Shown: one piece after another, positions 8,526-17,185 of the stretch | How positions within the stretch are numbered: the stretch's first letter is position 1 | How the letters are laid out: the number at the start of each line of letters is the position of its first letter | Assembly (NCBI GenBank): GCA_045121595.1 | Contig: JBGVGI010000028.1 | Location: forward strand, 43,695 to 107,694 | Source: Fumia sp045121595 | GTDB taxonomy: Bacteria > Bacillota > Clostridia > Oscillospirales > Ruminococcaceae | Direction: 5' to 3' | Length of the DNA stretch: 64,000 bases | Made by a program: the position numbers and the translations under genes | The notes under the pieces: generated by a model | Database searches by the model: none | Seen by the model: only the letters and a program-made list of their open reading frames with translations | What the model was told of the DNA's origin: nothing

Positions 8526-10671
8526 AACCGAAATGTGTGGTTTCGGCAAGTTCAATTTCAACTGTTTCTTTTATGTTTTCGGGGACGTAGGGTTCGCCGT
8601 TTTCTACTAACGCCTTAACTTCCTTCTCATATTCAGGCAAAACTATATAGGTCATACCGTCTATTGCCAGTACGTCAGAAGGAGTTTCTGAATAGTAGTG
8701 AGGAGTCACCATCGTCATAAGTTTTTCCACTGTTTCAAATGGCAAATTGTAAAACTTATAGGGATAATAGTTCATATCCTCCTCAGGATACTTCGATGCC
8801 ATCCACTCGCCACGGTAAGAGGAAGTTCCTGCACAGAAAAATGCACGGGGACTGTTGTCGAATCCGACAAGTTCTGAAAGGGTTTCTTTTTCAACGTATG
8901 AGCATTCACACTGATTGTTGTAGTAGCTTACGTCAGACGGCATAAATCCGTTTTCTTTTAAGAATTTATACGTTTCGGTATCGGGATAAACGGAAAGGGT
9001 AACACTCTTGTAATCTCTCGCAAAACCTTTTCTTAAAGAAATGTCAAAAGCAGGGATTTCTTCGGAAGTTACGTTAAAGTTCACCTTTTCTTTTGCAAGG
9101 TCTTTTGCAATAGCTTCAGTAAGAAGTTTTGAGTTGGAAGAAGACAGTTTGAAAGTAGCTTCGTTGAAGAAAAGCTGCATAACTGAAAGCTCTTCCCAAA
9201 CGTAATTGTTTACGTTACTTGCGAAAGCTTCTTCATAAGCGTCACTTTTTGCGATTTCAAGAAGCGGTTTTGTCAGCACAAAGGGGGCGTTATACTGACG
9301 GCTTACCTTTCTTCCGTTTTTTAAGGTGTAAGTAATCTTTATGTTATCAAAGTCATAGTCGGATGGAGCAAAGGTATTATCGTCGAATGCGTAAGCTTCG
9401 TATCCTGAGAGAGAATGCTTTTCAAGACGTTGATTATAGTATCTGTCAGTTCCCTCAAGACTTTGTATGTTTGCAACGATGCTCTTATGGAATTTTACAG
9501 TGTTTTCAATGCTCTGTTGATCGAAAAGCTCAACTTCCGCAGAAAGTGCCACGTTCTGTAAAGAACCGGGGGCAGACCAGTTTACCGAAACAGATTTCAC
9601 CTTTTCCGTAACGGGAATATAGGTTTCATAACCGAAAGTGTGGGTGACGTTACAGGTGACAAAGAGCAAAACTATTACCGCCGACATTGAGATACCGACT
9701 TTTAAAGTGGTCAGGATATTTTTGATACTGCGGTTTCTTATAGTATCAAGGATTATATAGCAGATAAGTCCGAAAACTACGCCAAATACGTAAGAGTAAA
9801 TACCTTTTGCTTCAAAAAGCAAAACGAAACCAACCGCTACTGTGAAGGAAACTAAAAGGCTTCCTATGTAAAAAAGTGGCATAAAAGCAAAGCTTTGTCC
9901 TGCGGCTTCACTTTTTCTTTTTTTGTAAAGAATTGAGCCTGAAACTGCAAAAACAACAGAAATGCCGATTAAAATTATAAGGTTTGTAAAGTTGTATTCG
10001 TTCCAGTTTGAATTGATGTTGAAAATCTGTATTACGGGTGCAAATTTGAATAGCCAGTCCTGTAATCCCGAAAGAGTGAAGGATGCATATCCGTAGGTGA
10101 TATAATCAATAAACTCAAAGAAAGCCAGAACCAAAAGCGGATATCCTGCGTGCATAATGCCAAAGTAAGTAACACTTTCAAAAATTGTACCGCAGTTTGT
10201 GATAATAAAAATCATGGTGCTGTAAAAGGCGGTTATTCCTGCAGTTAAGACAAAATAGTCCACCTCGAGTGAATAGTCACCTGAAAGCGCACCTCTTATA
10301 ATAACTGATGCTGCGATAAAAATAATATACGGGACAAGCAAAACGGTAAGTCCGAAAAGGTAGTTACCCCAGTAAAGATTTTTTCGTTTTACGGGGAGTG
10401 AGTGAAAAACGTCAATTGCCTGTTTATGGTTTACATAATTAAAAAGAATAAGCGGTAAAATTACGCTCATCATAAAGGTTAATGCATGGAAAAAAAGCTC
10501 GGTCACAACATGGGTGTTGCCCGTTGAAATATATCCGAGAATTACAGAAAACGGAAGTAACAAAAATGACAAAAGGGTATATAAAATCCAGATACTTTTG
10601 TATCGCGTGAGATTATCACAAAAAACAGATTTAACGCTGTCGGATTTAACGGAAGATAACGTTTGCATCAT
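8524..10671 (-). CDS. ABC-2 type transporter permease with C-terminal extracytoplasmic domain
   Basis: About 715 residues. The first ~345 hold eight or more membrane helices (e.g. SIWILYTLLSFLLLPFSVILGY) and the last ~370 are hydrophilic and probably extracytoplasmic, resembling DUF6449-type permeases of Clostridia. The start at ATG 10671 follows GGAGG by nine bases; the longer frame from 10692 includes the ribosome site. It overlaps the ATPase by 26 bases and is co-transcribed with the GntR regulator. Substrate unknown; by analogy with YtrABCDEF and related exporters it may act in cell-envelope or antimicrobial-peptide stress. Confidence 0.8.
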   Translation of the reverse strand: MMQTLSSVKSDSVKSVFCDNLTRYKSIWILYTLLSFLLLPFSVILGYISTGNTHVVTELFFHALTFMMSVILPLILFNYVNHKQAIDVFHSLPVKRKNLYWGNYLFGLTVLLVPYIIFIAASVIIRGALSGDYSLEVDYFVLTAGITAFYSTMIFIITNCGTIFESVTYFGIMHAGYPLLVLAFFEFIDYITYGYASFTLSGLQDWLFKFAPVIQIFNINSNWNEYNFTNLIILIGISVVFAVSGSILYKKRKSEAAGQSFAFMPLFYIGSLLVSFTVAVGFVLLFEAKGIYSYVFGVVFGLICYIILDTIRNRSIKNILTTLKVGISMSAVIVLLFVTCNVTHTFGYETYIPVTEKVKSVSVNWSAPGSLQNVALSAEVELFDQQSIENTVKFHKSIVANIQSLEGTDRYYNQRLEKHSLSGYEAYAFDDNTFAPSDYDFDNIKITYTLKNGRKVSRQYNAPFVLTKPLLEIAKSDAYEEAFASNVNNYVWEELSVMQLFFNEATFKLSSSNSKLLTEAIAKDLAKEKVNFNVTSEEIPAFDISLRKGFARDYKSVTLSVYPDTETYKFLKENGFMPSDVSYYNNQCECSYVEKETLSELVGFDNSPRAFFCAGTSSYRGEWMASKYPEEDMNYYPYKFYNLPFETVEKLMTMVTPHYYSETPSDVLAIDGMTYIVLPEYEKEVKALVENGEPYVPENIKETVEIELAETTHFG

Positions 10672-11548
10672 AACCTTTTGCCTCCATTTCATATAAAAAT
10701 ACTTCTTCTAAGGTAAGCGGAATACTTTCCATCGCCAAGGGGTTTAACGGCTTTAAGTTTTCGGTAATATCGTTTAAACTTCCCTTGATTATTAGTGTGA
10801 AGAATTTGCCCGTTGACTGAATTGCGAGAAGTGAAACTCTGCTTTCAATATCCTCTTTTGTAACGTCGCCTTCAAACACTGCCTGAATTTTGTGCACTTC
10901 ACCTTTAATGTCGTCTAAATCCTTGCTGTAAAGGAGTTTGCCTTTATGTAAAATACCTGCCGTATCGCAGATTTCATCAAGTTCACGCAGATTATGTGAG
11001 GAGATAATTGCGGTCATTTCTCTGTCGCACATCGCATCGGAGAGGACTTTTCTTACCACCTGACGTTTTACGGGGTCAAGCCCGTCAAAGCATTCGTCTA
11101 AAAGAAGATAATCAGGATTACAAGCCATACCGAGCAAAAATGCTCCTTGTCTTTTCATACCTTTTGAATAGGTGGAGATTTTTTTGTTTGCAGGGAGAGT
11201 GAAAAGCTCCGTCAGTTCTTTGTAAAGCTTATTGTCAAAATTCGGATAAAATCTTTTGTAAAAATCCGCCATATTGTCAAGGGTATATTGTCCTATGAAG
11301 TAAGGCTCGTCGGCAACTAAGAAAACACGCTGTTTCATATCGGGGTTTTCAAAAACCTTTTTATCTTCAATAAAAACGTTACCGCCGTCAGGCGAATAAA
11401 TGCCTGAGATAAGTCTGAAAAGGGTCGACTTTCCTGCTCCGTTTGAACCGATAAGACCATAAATCGAGCCTTTTTTGATTTCCATATCAATTTTATCGAG
11501 TGCCTTTACGTTTCCAAAACGTTTTTCGGCTTTTTCTATCTTTATCAT
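10646..11548 (-). CDS. ABC transporter ATP-binding protein
   Basis: A 300-residue ATPase that energises the following permease. Walker A is GSNGAGKST, the signature region YSKGMKRQ, Walker B YLLLDECFDGLD and the H-loop Ser-Ser-His of IISSHNL. A ~70-residue C-terminal extension follows, as in the CcmA/YtrB-like exporter subfamily. The start overlaps the regulator stop as ATGA. Confidence 0.93.
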   Translation of the reverse strand: MIKIEKAEKRFGNVKALDKIDMEIKKGSIYGLIGSNGAGKSTLFRLISGIYSPDGGNVFIEDKKVFENPDMKQRVFLVADEPYFIGQYTLDNMADFYKRFYPNFDNKLYKELTELFTLPANKKISTYSKGMKRQGAFLLGMACNPDYLLLDECFDGLDPVKRQVVRKVLSDAMCDREMTAIISSHNLRELDEICDTAGILHKGKLLYSKDLDDIKGEVHKIQAVFEGDVTKEDIESRVSLLAIQSTGKFFTLIIKGSLNDITENLKPLNPLAMESIPLTLEEVFLYEMEAKGYDANVIFR

Positions 11549-11907
11549 ACGGTTTCTCCTTTCTCAATTATGCCCAGAAGTTCTTCTTTTGTAATGCCAA
11601 ACTGCAACGCCTTGTTTACCGAAGAGATAAATTCATTTATTATATTTTCTTTTACTGCATCAACCGAGAAAATATCGTCGGTAACAAAGCTCCCCTTTCC
11701 TGAAACCGAATAAATAATTTTTTCGTTTTCAAGTTCACTGTATGCTTTGGCAACGGTGTTGGGGTTTATACCCAGTTCCCTTGCAAGTACTCTTACAGAC
11801 GGAAGCTGGTCGTTTGGCTTTAAAATACCCATCAAAGCGTATTTGATAACCTGCTCTTTAAGTTGCAGATATATAGCCTCTCCGCTTTTTAAGTTTATCT
11901 GAAACAT
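11545..11907 (-). CDS. GntR-family transcriptional regulator, YtrA subfamily
   Basis: A 120-residue one-domain regulator: N-terminal winged helix (IYLQLKEQVIKYALMG..LPSVRVLARELGINPNTVAKAYSELE) and a short helical tail typical of YtrA rather than FadR or HutC types. The start ATG 11907 follows an AGAGGTGATGAG site. It heads the regulator-ATPase-permease operon and very probably represses it through the palindrome just upstream. Confidence 0.92.
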   Translation of the reverse strand: MFQINLKSGEAIYLQLKEQVIKYALMGILKPNDQLPSVRVLARELGINPNTVAKAYSELENEKIIYSVSGKGSFVTDDIFSVDAVKENIINEFISSVNKALQFGITKEELLGIIEKGETV

Positions 11908-11926
11908 CTCATCACCTCTCTGTGTC

Positions 11927-11953
11927 AACTGTACTATTTCAATTAGTACAGTT
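11927..11953. promoter_or_regulatory. Palindromic operator of the GntR regulator
   Basis: Perfect 10-base arms AACTGTACTA (11927-11936) and TAGTACAGTT (11944-11953), seven-base spacer. It lies between the -10 box and the gntR start, where a bound dimer would block transcription. Confidence 0.8.
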
Positions 11954-11960
11954 ATAGAAT

Positions 11961-11991
11961 AGCATATCGCTTTTTAAAAAGCAACTGTCAA
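11961..11991 (-). promoter_or_regulatory. Promoter of the gntR-ABC operon
   Basis: Minus strand: consensus -35 TTGACA (11986-11991) and -10 TATGCT (11961-11966), spacer 19. The spacer is long, which suits an operon held low until induced. Confidence 0.6.
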
Positions 11992-12062
11992 ATCCTACAA
12001 AAAAGAAATGAAAGTTATGTAAAAAACAACCAAACTGCGGTTTTTGTAAAAAAACTATGGAC

Positions 12063-12091
12063 TTTTCAAAATAAGAGTTATACAATATAAT
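12063..12091 (+). promoter_or_regulatory. Promoter of pyk
   Basis: -35-like TTTTCA (12063-12068), 17-base spacer, perfect -10 TATAAT (12086-12091), 41 bases before the pyk ATG. Confidence 0.6.
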
Positions 12092-12132
12092 GGGTGAGAT
12101 TTGGGACATAATTAAAATAAGGAATGATATAT

Positions 12133-13560
12133 ATGAGAAAAACAAAAATTATCTGTACGTTAGGACCTTCCTGTGACGATGACAAAACCGTCAGAGAGCT
12201 GATGAAAACGGGTATGAACGTTGCCCGTTTTAACTTCTCACATCAGTCACATGAAGAACATAAGGTGCGTTTTGAAAGAATTAAGAGGATAAGAGAAGAA
12301 TTAAATCTTCCGATTGCGACTCTGCTTGATACGAGAGGACCTGAAATCCGTCTTGGGCTTATTGAAAATAAAAGAACCGAACTCGTAAAAGGACAGAAGT
12401 TTATCCTGACGACTGAGGAAATTTTGGGAAACAACGAAAAAGTTTCCATAACTTTTAAGGATTTGCCACACGACGTTAAAAAGGGCACACATATCCTTAT
12501 TGACGATGGGCTTATTGATATGGTAGTGACAGAAGTTCAGGGGAATGAAATTGTCTGTGAGGTCTTAAACGGGGGTGTCATCTCCGACCGCAAGGGTATA
12601 AACGTACCCGATACAAAGCTTTCAATGCCGTTTATCAGCAGACGTGATTACGAGGATATTCTTTTTGGCATTGAGCAGGGATTTGACTTCGTTGCGGCAT
12701 CTTTTACAAGAACGGCGGATGATATCAAGGAGATGCGTTCGATTATAAATCTTCATGGAGGCTCTCATATGAAGATTATTGCAAAAATCGAAAACGCCGA
12801 GGGTGTTGAAAATATCGACGAAATCATAAAGGTTGCCGACGGCATTATGGTTGCAAGGGGCGATATGGGTGTTGAAATTTCTTATGAGAAGCTTCCTGCC
12901 ATCCAGAAAAAGCTCATAAAAGCGGCATATAACGCAGGAAAACAGGTAATCACTGCAACTCAGATGCTTGACTCTATGATGAAAAATCCCCGTCCTACAA
13001 GGGCGGAAACCACCGACGTTGCAAACGCTATTTACGATGGCACGAGCGCCATTATGCTTTCGGGTGAAACTGCGGCAGGACTTTATCCCGTTGAGGCGCT
13101 CAAAACAATGGTTATGATTGCAGAAAGTACTGAATCGGATATTGATTATGAACGCCGTTTCCGTACCCGTCCCGCAAGAAGAAACATCGACGTTTCGGAT
13201 GCGATTTCCCACGCGACGGTTACTACGGCAATGGACCTTGATGCGAAATACATTATCACTGTAACCGAAAGCGGACGTACTGCAAGACAAATTTCAAAAT
13301 ACCGTCCAGATTGCAGTATTATAGCGTGTTCGCCATTGCCACACGCAGTAAGACAGCTTAATATGTCCTGGGGCGTTACCCCTATTCTGGTTGAAGAAAA
13401 GAGTACGACAGACGAGCTTTTTGAACACGCTTACGAGAAAGTTTTAGAGAGCAAAATTGTAAAAAAAGGTGAGCTTGTAGTTACTACGGCAGGTATTCCT
13501 CTCGGAATTTCGGGCAACACAAACCTTTTAAGAGTTGATATTATAGGCGAACAGATATAG
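12133..13560 (+). CDS. pyk: Pyruvate kinase
   Basis: Final ATP-yielding step of glycolysis: phosphoenolpyruvate plus ADP to pyruvate plus ATP. It shows the N-terminal KIICTLGPSC strand, the catalytic signature IIAKIENAEGVENIDEII with the key Lys, the MVARGDMGVE metal-binding segment and the TATQMLDSM loop. At 475 residues it is the short form without the extra C-terminal PEP-utiliser domain. ATG 12133 has AAGGA nine bases upstream, whereas ATG 12124 abuts it. Monocistronic with its own promoter and terminator. Confidence 0.97.
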   Translation: MRKTKIICTLGPSCDDDKTVRELMKTGMNVARFNFSHQSHEEHKVRFERIKRIREELNLPIATLLDTRGPEIRLGLIENKRTELVKGQKFILTTEEILGNNEKVSITFKDLPHDVKKGTHILIDDGLIDMVVTEVQGNEIVCEVLNGGVISDRKGINVPDTKLSMPFISRRDYEDILFGIEQGFDFVAASFTRTADDIKEMRSIINLHGGSHMKIIAKIENAEGVENIDEIIKVADGIMVARGDMGVEISYEKLPAIQKKLIKAAYNAGKQVITATQMLDSMMKNPRPTRAETTDVANAIYDGTSAIMLSGETAAGLYPVEALKTMVMIAESTESDIDYERRFRTRPARRNIDVSDAISHATVTTAMDLDAKYIITVTESGRTARQISKYRPDCSIIACSPLPHAVRQLNMSWGVTPILVEEKSTTDELFEHAYEKVLESKIVKKGELVVTTAGIPLGISGNTNLLRVDIIGEQI

Positions 13561-13561
13561 A

Positions 13562-13597
13562 AATAACTCCGTGCGTGGCACGGAGTTATTTTTTTAA
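13562..13597 (+). terminator. Rho-independent terminator of pyk
   Basis: Thirteen-base arms 13562-13574 and 13578-13590, GTG loop, then T-run to 13595. Confidence 0.92.
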
Positions 13598-13618
13598 AAA
13601 AACTGAATAAATTTTAAT

Positions 13619-14125
13619 ATGAAAAAATTTTTGTGTATTTTAATAATGGTGTTTCCTTTGCTTTGTTCTTTGGATTTTGATATGATGCCACCGCCACAGA
13701 ATGCTTCATTTTCGCCCTTTGTTATGACTGTGGGGATTGAAAAACCTCTGGAAAATTTCAAGGCAACCTCGCCTTTCGGATACAGATTTCACCCCATAAG
13801 CGGAGAGCTTGACTTTCATTACGGAGTAGACCTCAAAAGCGAGAAAAAAGCACCGATTTTTGCCGTGCAAAACGGAGTTGTTTTAGTATCGGGAAGTCAT
13901 AATAGCTACGGCAAATACATAATAATAGACCACTTTAACGGTTTTTCAACACTTTACGCACATTGCAGTAAATTATTAAAAAAGGAAGGAGAAAGAGTTG
14001 AAAAAGGCGAAAAGATTGCCATTATCGGTAAGACGGGGGAGGCGACGGGAGAGCATCTGCACTTTGAAATCAGGTTTAACGGAGTGCGGTATGACGCTTC
14101 CTATATTTTAGATGATATCCTTTAG
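13619..14125 (+). CDS. M23 metallopeptidase-domain protein, SpoIVFA-like
   Basis: A 168-residue protein with an N-terminal signal/anchor (about 1-17) and an M23 (LytM) domain. The Zn-site residues look intact: HYGVD, the YAH of LYAHC, and HLHFE. It overlaps by 14 bases a SpoIVFB-like protease gene, which suggests the SpoIVFA role: holding and regulating the intramembrane protease in the outer forespore membrane until sigma-K activation. A true cell-wall hydrolase cannot be excluded since the metal ligands are kept. No clear ribosome site precedes the ATG. Confidence 0.75.
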   Translation: MKKFLCILIMVFPLLCSLDFDMMPPPQNASFSPFVMTVGIEKPLENFKATSPFGYRFHPISGELDFHYGVDLKSEKKAPIFAVQNGVVLVSGSHNSYGKYIIIDHFNGFSTLYAHCSKLLKKEGERVEKGEKIAIIGKTGEATGEHLHFEIRFNGVRYDASYILDDIL

Positions 14126-14684
14126 ATTTTTTGGCGTGAAAATTTACCTGTGGTTTTCGTTTTTTGCCATTATTTCGCTTTTGCTTGTTTTGAGCAAAAA
14201 TGACCTTATAATTTACGGCGTTGCGGCGGCAATAATACATGAGCTCGGACATCTTACGGCGTTTCTTGTAAAGGGGTATCCGCCGAAAGAAATACACCTT
14301 GAATACAGTGGTATCAGACTTATCCCACAGAGAAATCTTTTTTCATTTAAGGATGAAAGCATTATTTTGCTAAGCGGAAGTATAGTTAATATAATTTTTT
14401 TCTTTCTTTTTTATAAGCTTATTAAAATTTGGGCTTTTATGCATCTGATACTCGGGATTTTTAATCTTTTGCCGATGAAAAGTCTTGACGGCGGACAGTT
14501 TGTTTTAATGGTTATGCAAAATCTTTTCGGGGTCAAAAAAGGGATATTTGTAAGTAATATTATCTTTGTAATAACAGAAGCTTTGCTCGTAACGGCAGGG
14601 GTTTTTCTCTTTTTCAAAACGGGCAATTTCACCTTGATTTTAACGGTTATACATCTTTTGCTTTTATCAATTTTTGCAAAATAA
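14112..14684 (+). CDS. spoIVFB: SpoIVFB-like M50 intramembrane metalloprotease
   Basis: A 190-residue site-2-protease family enzyme with about five membrane helices. Zn-binding HELGH lies in the second hydrophobic segment and the third ligand motif in NLLPMKSLDGGQ. It lacks a CBS domain, so it is shorter than B. subtilis SpoIVFB (288 residues). By family and by its overlap with the M23 gene it probably cleaves pro-sigma-K in the mother cell. The symbol is by inference. Confidence 0.8.
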   Translation: MISFRFFGVKIYLWFSFFAIISLLLVLSKNDLIIYGVAAAIIHELGHLTAFLVKGYPPKEIHLEYSGIRLIPQRNLFSFKDESIILLSGSIVNIIFFFLFYKLIKIWAFMHLILGIFNLLPMKSLDGGQFVLMVMQNLFGVKKGIFVSNIIFVITEALLVTAGVFLFFKTGNFTLILTVIHLLLLSIFAK

Positions 14685-14685
14685 A

Positions 14686-14712
14686 ACGGCGGAGTTTTCT
14701 CCGCCGTCATTT
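14686..14712. terminator. Convergent terminator, spoIVFB-like gene and purD
   Basis: Arms ACGGCGGAG (14686-14694) and CTCCGCCGT (14699-14707) around TTTT, T-rich on both outgoing sides. Confidence 0.88.
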
Positions 14713-15976
14713 ATTTTATTTTACCGATGTCTTTGCGGTAGTGAACGTCTTTAAAAGAAATTTTTGAAACTGCTTCATAGCTTTTCTTCAAAGCGTCTTC
14801 ACGGTCACAACCAATTGCAGTAACACCTAAAACTCTGCCTCCTGCAGTTAAGAACTTACCGTTTTCAAACTTTGTACCTGCGTGGAAAACGGTAACACCT
14901 TCTGCCTGACCCATTTCATCAAGACCGTCGATTTCGTAACCTGTCTGATATTTTTGGGGGTAACCGCCTGATGCCATAACGACACAAGCAGCACTTTCTT
15001 TAGAAAACTCAACCTTTACGTCAGCTAATTTTTCGTTTCTTACTGCCATAAAGATATCGAGCAAATCAGATTTCAAAAGGGGCAATACTACCTGAGTTTC
15101 AGGGTCACCGAAACGGCAGTTGTATTCGATTACCTTAGTGCCGTTTTTAGTTACCATAAGTCCGAAGAAAAGACAACCTTTAAAGGGTCTGCCCTCTTTG
15201 TTCATAGCGTCCATAGTGGGGAGGAAAATCTTTTCCATACACTCTTTTGCAACATCTTCGGTGTAGAAGGGGTTGGGTGCAATTGTGCCCATACCGCCTG
15301 TGTTGAGACCCATATCGTTGTCAAGTGCGCGTTTGTGGTCCTTTGCAGAAACCATAGGTACTATGGTCTTTGAGTCGGTGAAAGCGAGTACTGAAACTTC
15401 AGGGCCTTCCAAAAATTCTTCGATAACGATGTTGTTACCTGATGCACCGAAAATTTTATCACCCATAATGGAGTGAACGGCATCTATAGCTTCAGCTTCA
15501 TTCTGCGCGATGATAACGCCTTTGCCGAGTGCCAGACCGTCTGCTTTGATAACGGTGGGGTAAGTGTTTTCTGCTTTGATATAAGCTATTGCCGTTTCTT
15601 CATCAGAGAAGGTTTCGTATTTTGCAGTAGGGATGTTGTATTTTTTCATAAGGTCCTTACTGAAAACTTTACTTCCTTCTAAGATAGCTGCCGCCTTATT
15701 GGGACCGAAAGCAGGGATACCTGCTTTTTCCATTTCGTCAACCATACCAAGCACCAACGGATCGTCGGGGGCAACTACTGCAAAATCAATTTTATTTTCC
15801 TTTGCAAAGTTTACCATTCCTTCAACGTCGGTAGCTTTGATGTTCACGGGAGTGCATTTTGTAGCCATACCACCATTACCGGGTGCTACAAAAATTTCTT
15901 CTACTTTTGAGTTCTCCCAAAGCTTTGTAACCAAGGCGTGTTCACGTCCGCCTGAGCCAACAACCAATAATTTCAT
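14711..15976 (-). CDS. purD: Phosphoribosylamine-glycine ligase
   Basis: ATP-grasp GAR synthetase, second step of purine synthesis. N-terminal LVVGSGGREHAL, ATP-grasp region VIKADGLALGKGV and the signature RFGDPETQ are visible. At 421 residues it is a standalone enzyme of normal length. Last gene of the pur operon, ATG preceded by AAAGGAC. Confidence 0.97.
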   Translation of the reverse strand: MKLLVVGSGGREHALVTKLWENSKVEEIFVAPGNGGMATKCTPVNIKATDVEGMVNFAKENKIDFAVVAPDDPLVLGMVDEMEKAGIPAFGPNKAAAILEGSKVFSKDLMKKYNIPTAKYETFSDEETAIAYIKAENTYPTVIKADGLALGKGVIIAQNEAEAIDAVHSIMGDKIFGASGNNIVIEEFLEGPEVSVLAFTDSKTIVPMVSAKDHKRALDNDMGLNTGGMGTIAPNPFYTEDVAKECMEKIFLPTMDAMNKEGRPFKGCLFFGLMVTKNGTKVIEYNCRFGDPETQVVLPLLKSDLLDIFMAVRNEKLADVKVEFSKESAACVVMASGGYPQKYQTGYEIDGLDEMGQAEGVTVFHAGTKFENGKFLTAGGRVLGVTAIGCDREDALKKSYEAVSKISFKDVHYRKDIGKIK

Positions 15977-15994
15977 AGTTATTTGTCCTTTCGA

Positions 15995-17170
15995 TTAATG
16001 GTGGAACAAACGGATTTTTGTGAATGCCATAGCGATATCGTATTTGTTACATACTTCAATAACGTTATCGTCACGGATAGAGCCGCCGGGCTGTGCGATG
16101 AACTCAACACCGCTCTTATGAGCTCTTTCGATGTTGTCGCCGAAGGGGAAGAATGCGTCAGAGCCGAGAGCAACGCCACTCATTGTATCAAGCCAAGCGC
16201 GTTTTTCTTCGCGTGTCAAAGGCTCGGGTTTAACTGTGAAGAAGTTTTCCCATACACCGTCAGCCAAAACGTCCATATAATCGTCGGAGATGTAAACGTC
16301 GATAGTGTTATCTCTGTCGGGACGGCGGATGTCGGGTTTGAAGGGGAGGTTCATAACTTTTTCGTGCTGTCTTAAATACCAGAAGTCAGCTTTGTTACCT
16401 GCAAGACGTGTACAATGAACACGGGACTGCTGACCTGCACCGATACCGATAGCCTGACCGTCTTTTACATAGCAAACGGAGTTTGACTGTGTGTATTTAA
16501 GTGTGATAAGGGAGATAATAAGGTCGCGTTTAGCTTCCTCTGTGAGGTTTTTGTTGTCTGTGGGGATTTCAACGAAAAGATTTTCGTCAATTTTAAGTTC
16601 GTTTCTGCCCTGTTCAAAGGTGATACCGAAAACGTCTTTATGCTCGATGGGGTCGGGAGTGTAGTCTTTATCGATTTTAACTACGTTGTAGCCGCCTTTT
16701 CTCTTTGTTTTGAGAATTTCCAAAGCTTCGTCAGTGTAATCGGGTGCGATAATACCATCGGAAACTTCTCTTGCAATAAGTTTTGCAGTAGCGGCGTCAC
16801 ATGTATCAGAAAGTGCAATCCAGTCACCGTAAGAAGACATACGGTCTGCGCCTCTTGCTCTTGCATAAGCACAAGCCATAGGAGAAAGCTCCAGATCGTC
16901 TACAAAATAGATTTTCTTGAGTGTGTCGGAAAGGGGCAAAGCAAGTGCTGCACCTGCGGGGGAAACGTGCTTAAAGGATGCCGCAGCAGGAATACCTGTT
17001 GCTTCTTTAAGCTCTTTTACAAGCTGCCAGGAGTTGAAAGCATCAAGGAAGTTGATGTATCCTGGTTTGCCGTTTAAAACTTCGATAGGAAGTTCTTTAC
17101 CGTTTTTCATAAAGATTTTAGACGGTTTCTGGTTGGGGTTACAACCATATTTAAGTTCGAGTTCAGTCAC
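15995..17170 (-). CDS. AICAR transformylase, stand-alone (C-terminal PurH domain only)
   Basis: Transfers a formyl group from 10-formyl-tetrahydrofolate to AICAR, the penultimate purine step. It begins directly in the AICARFT domain (ELKYGCNPNQKPS) and has the SFKHVSPAGAA segment with the Lys-His catalytic pair. It has 391 residues and no N-terminal MGS-like IMP cyclohydrolase domain, whereas ordinary PurH has ~510. The cyclohydrolase step is supplied by the separate PurO-type gene just upstream. The start is GTG, with AAAGGACG upstream. Confidence 0.93.
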   Translation of the reverse strand: MTELELKYGCNPNQKPSKIFMKNGKELPIEVLNGKPGYINFLDAFNSWQLVKELKEATGIPAAASFKHVSPAGAALALPLSDTLKKIYFVDDLELSPMACAYARARGADRMSSYGDWIALSDTCDAATAKLIAREVSDGIIAPDYTDEALEILKTKRKGGYNVVKIDKDYTPDPIEHKDVFGITFEQGRNELKIDENLFVEIPTDNKNLTEEAKRDLIISLITLKYTQSNSVCYVKDGQAIGIGAGQQSRVHCTRLAGNKADFWYLRQHEKVMNLPFKPDIRRPDRDNTIDVYISDDYMDVLADGVWENFFTVKPEPLTREEKRAWLDTMSGVALGSDAFFPFGDNIERAHKSGVEFIAQPGGSIRDDNVIEVCNKYDIAMAFTKIRLFHH

Positions 17171-17185
17171 TTTAATCGTCCTTTC

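Noticed and set aside
12622..13290. 222-codon antisense frame inside pyk
   Set aside because: Opposite a strongly conserved gene, no ribosome site, Cys/Arg/His-rich composition typical of a shadow frame.
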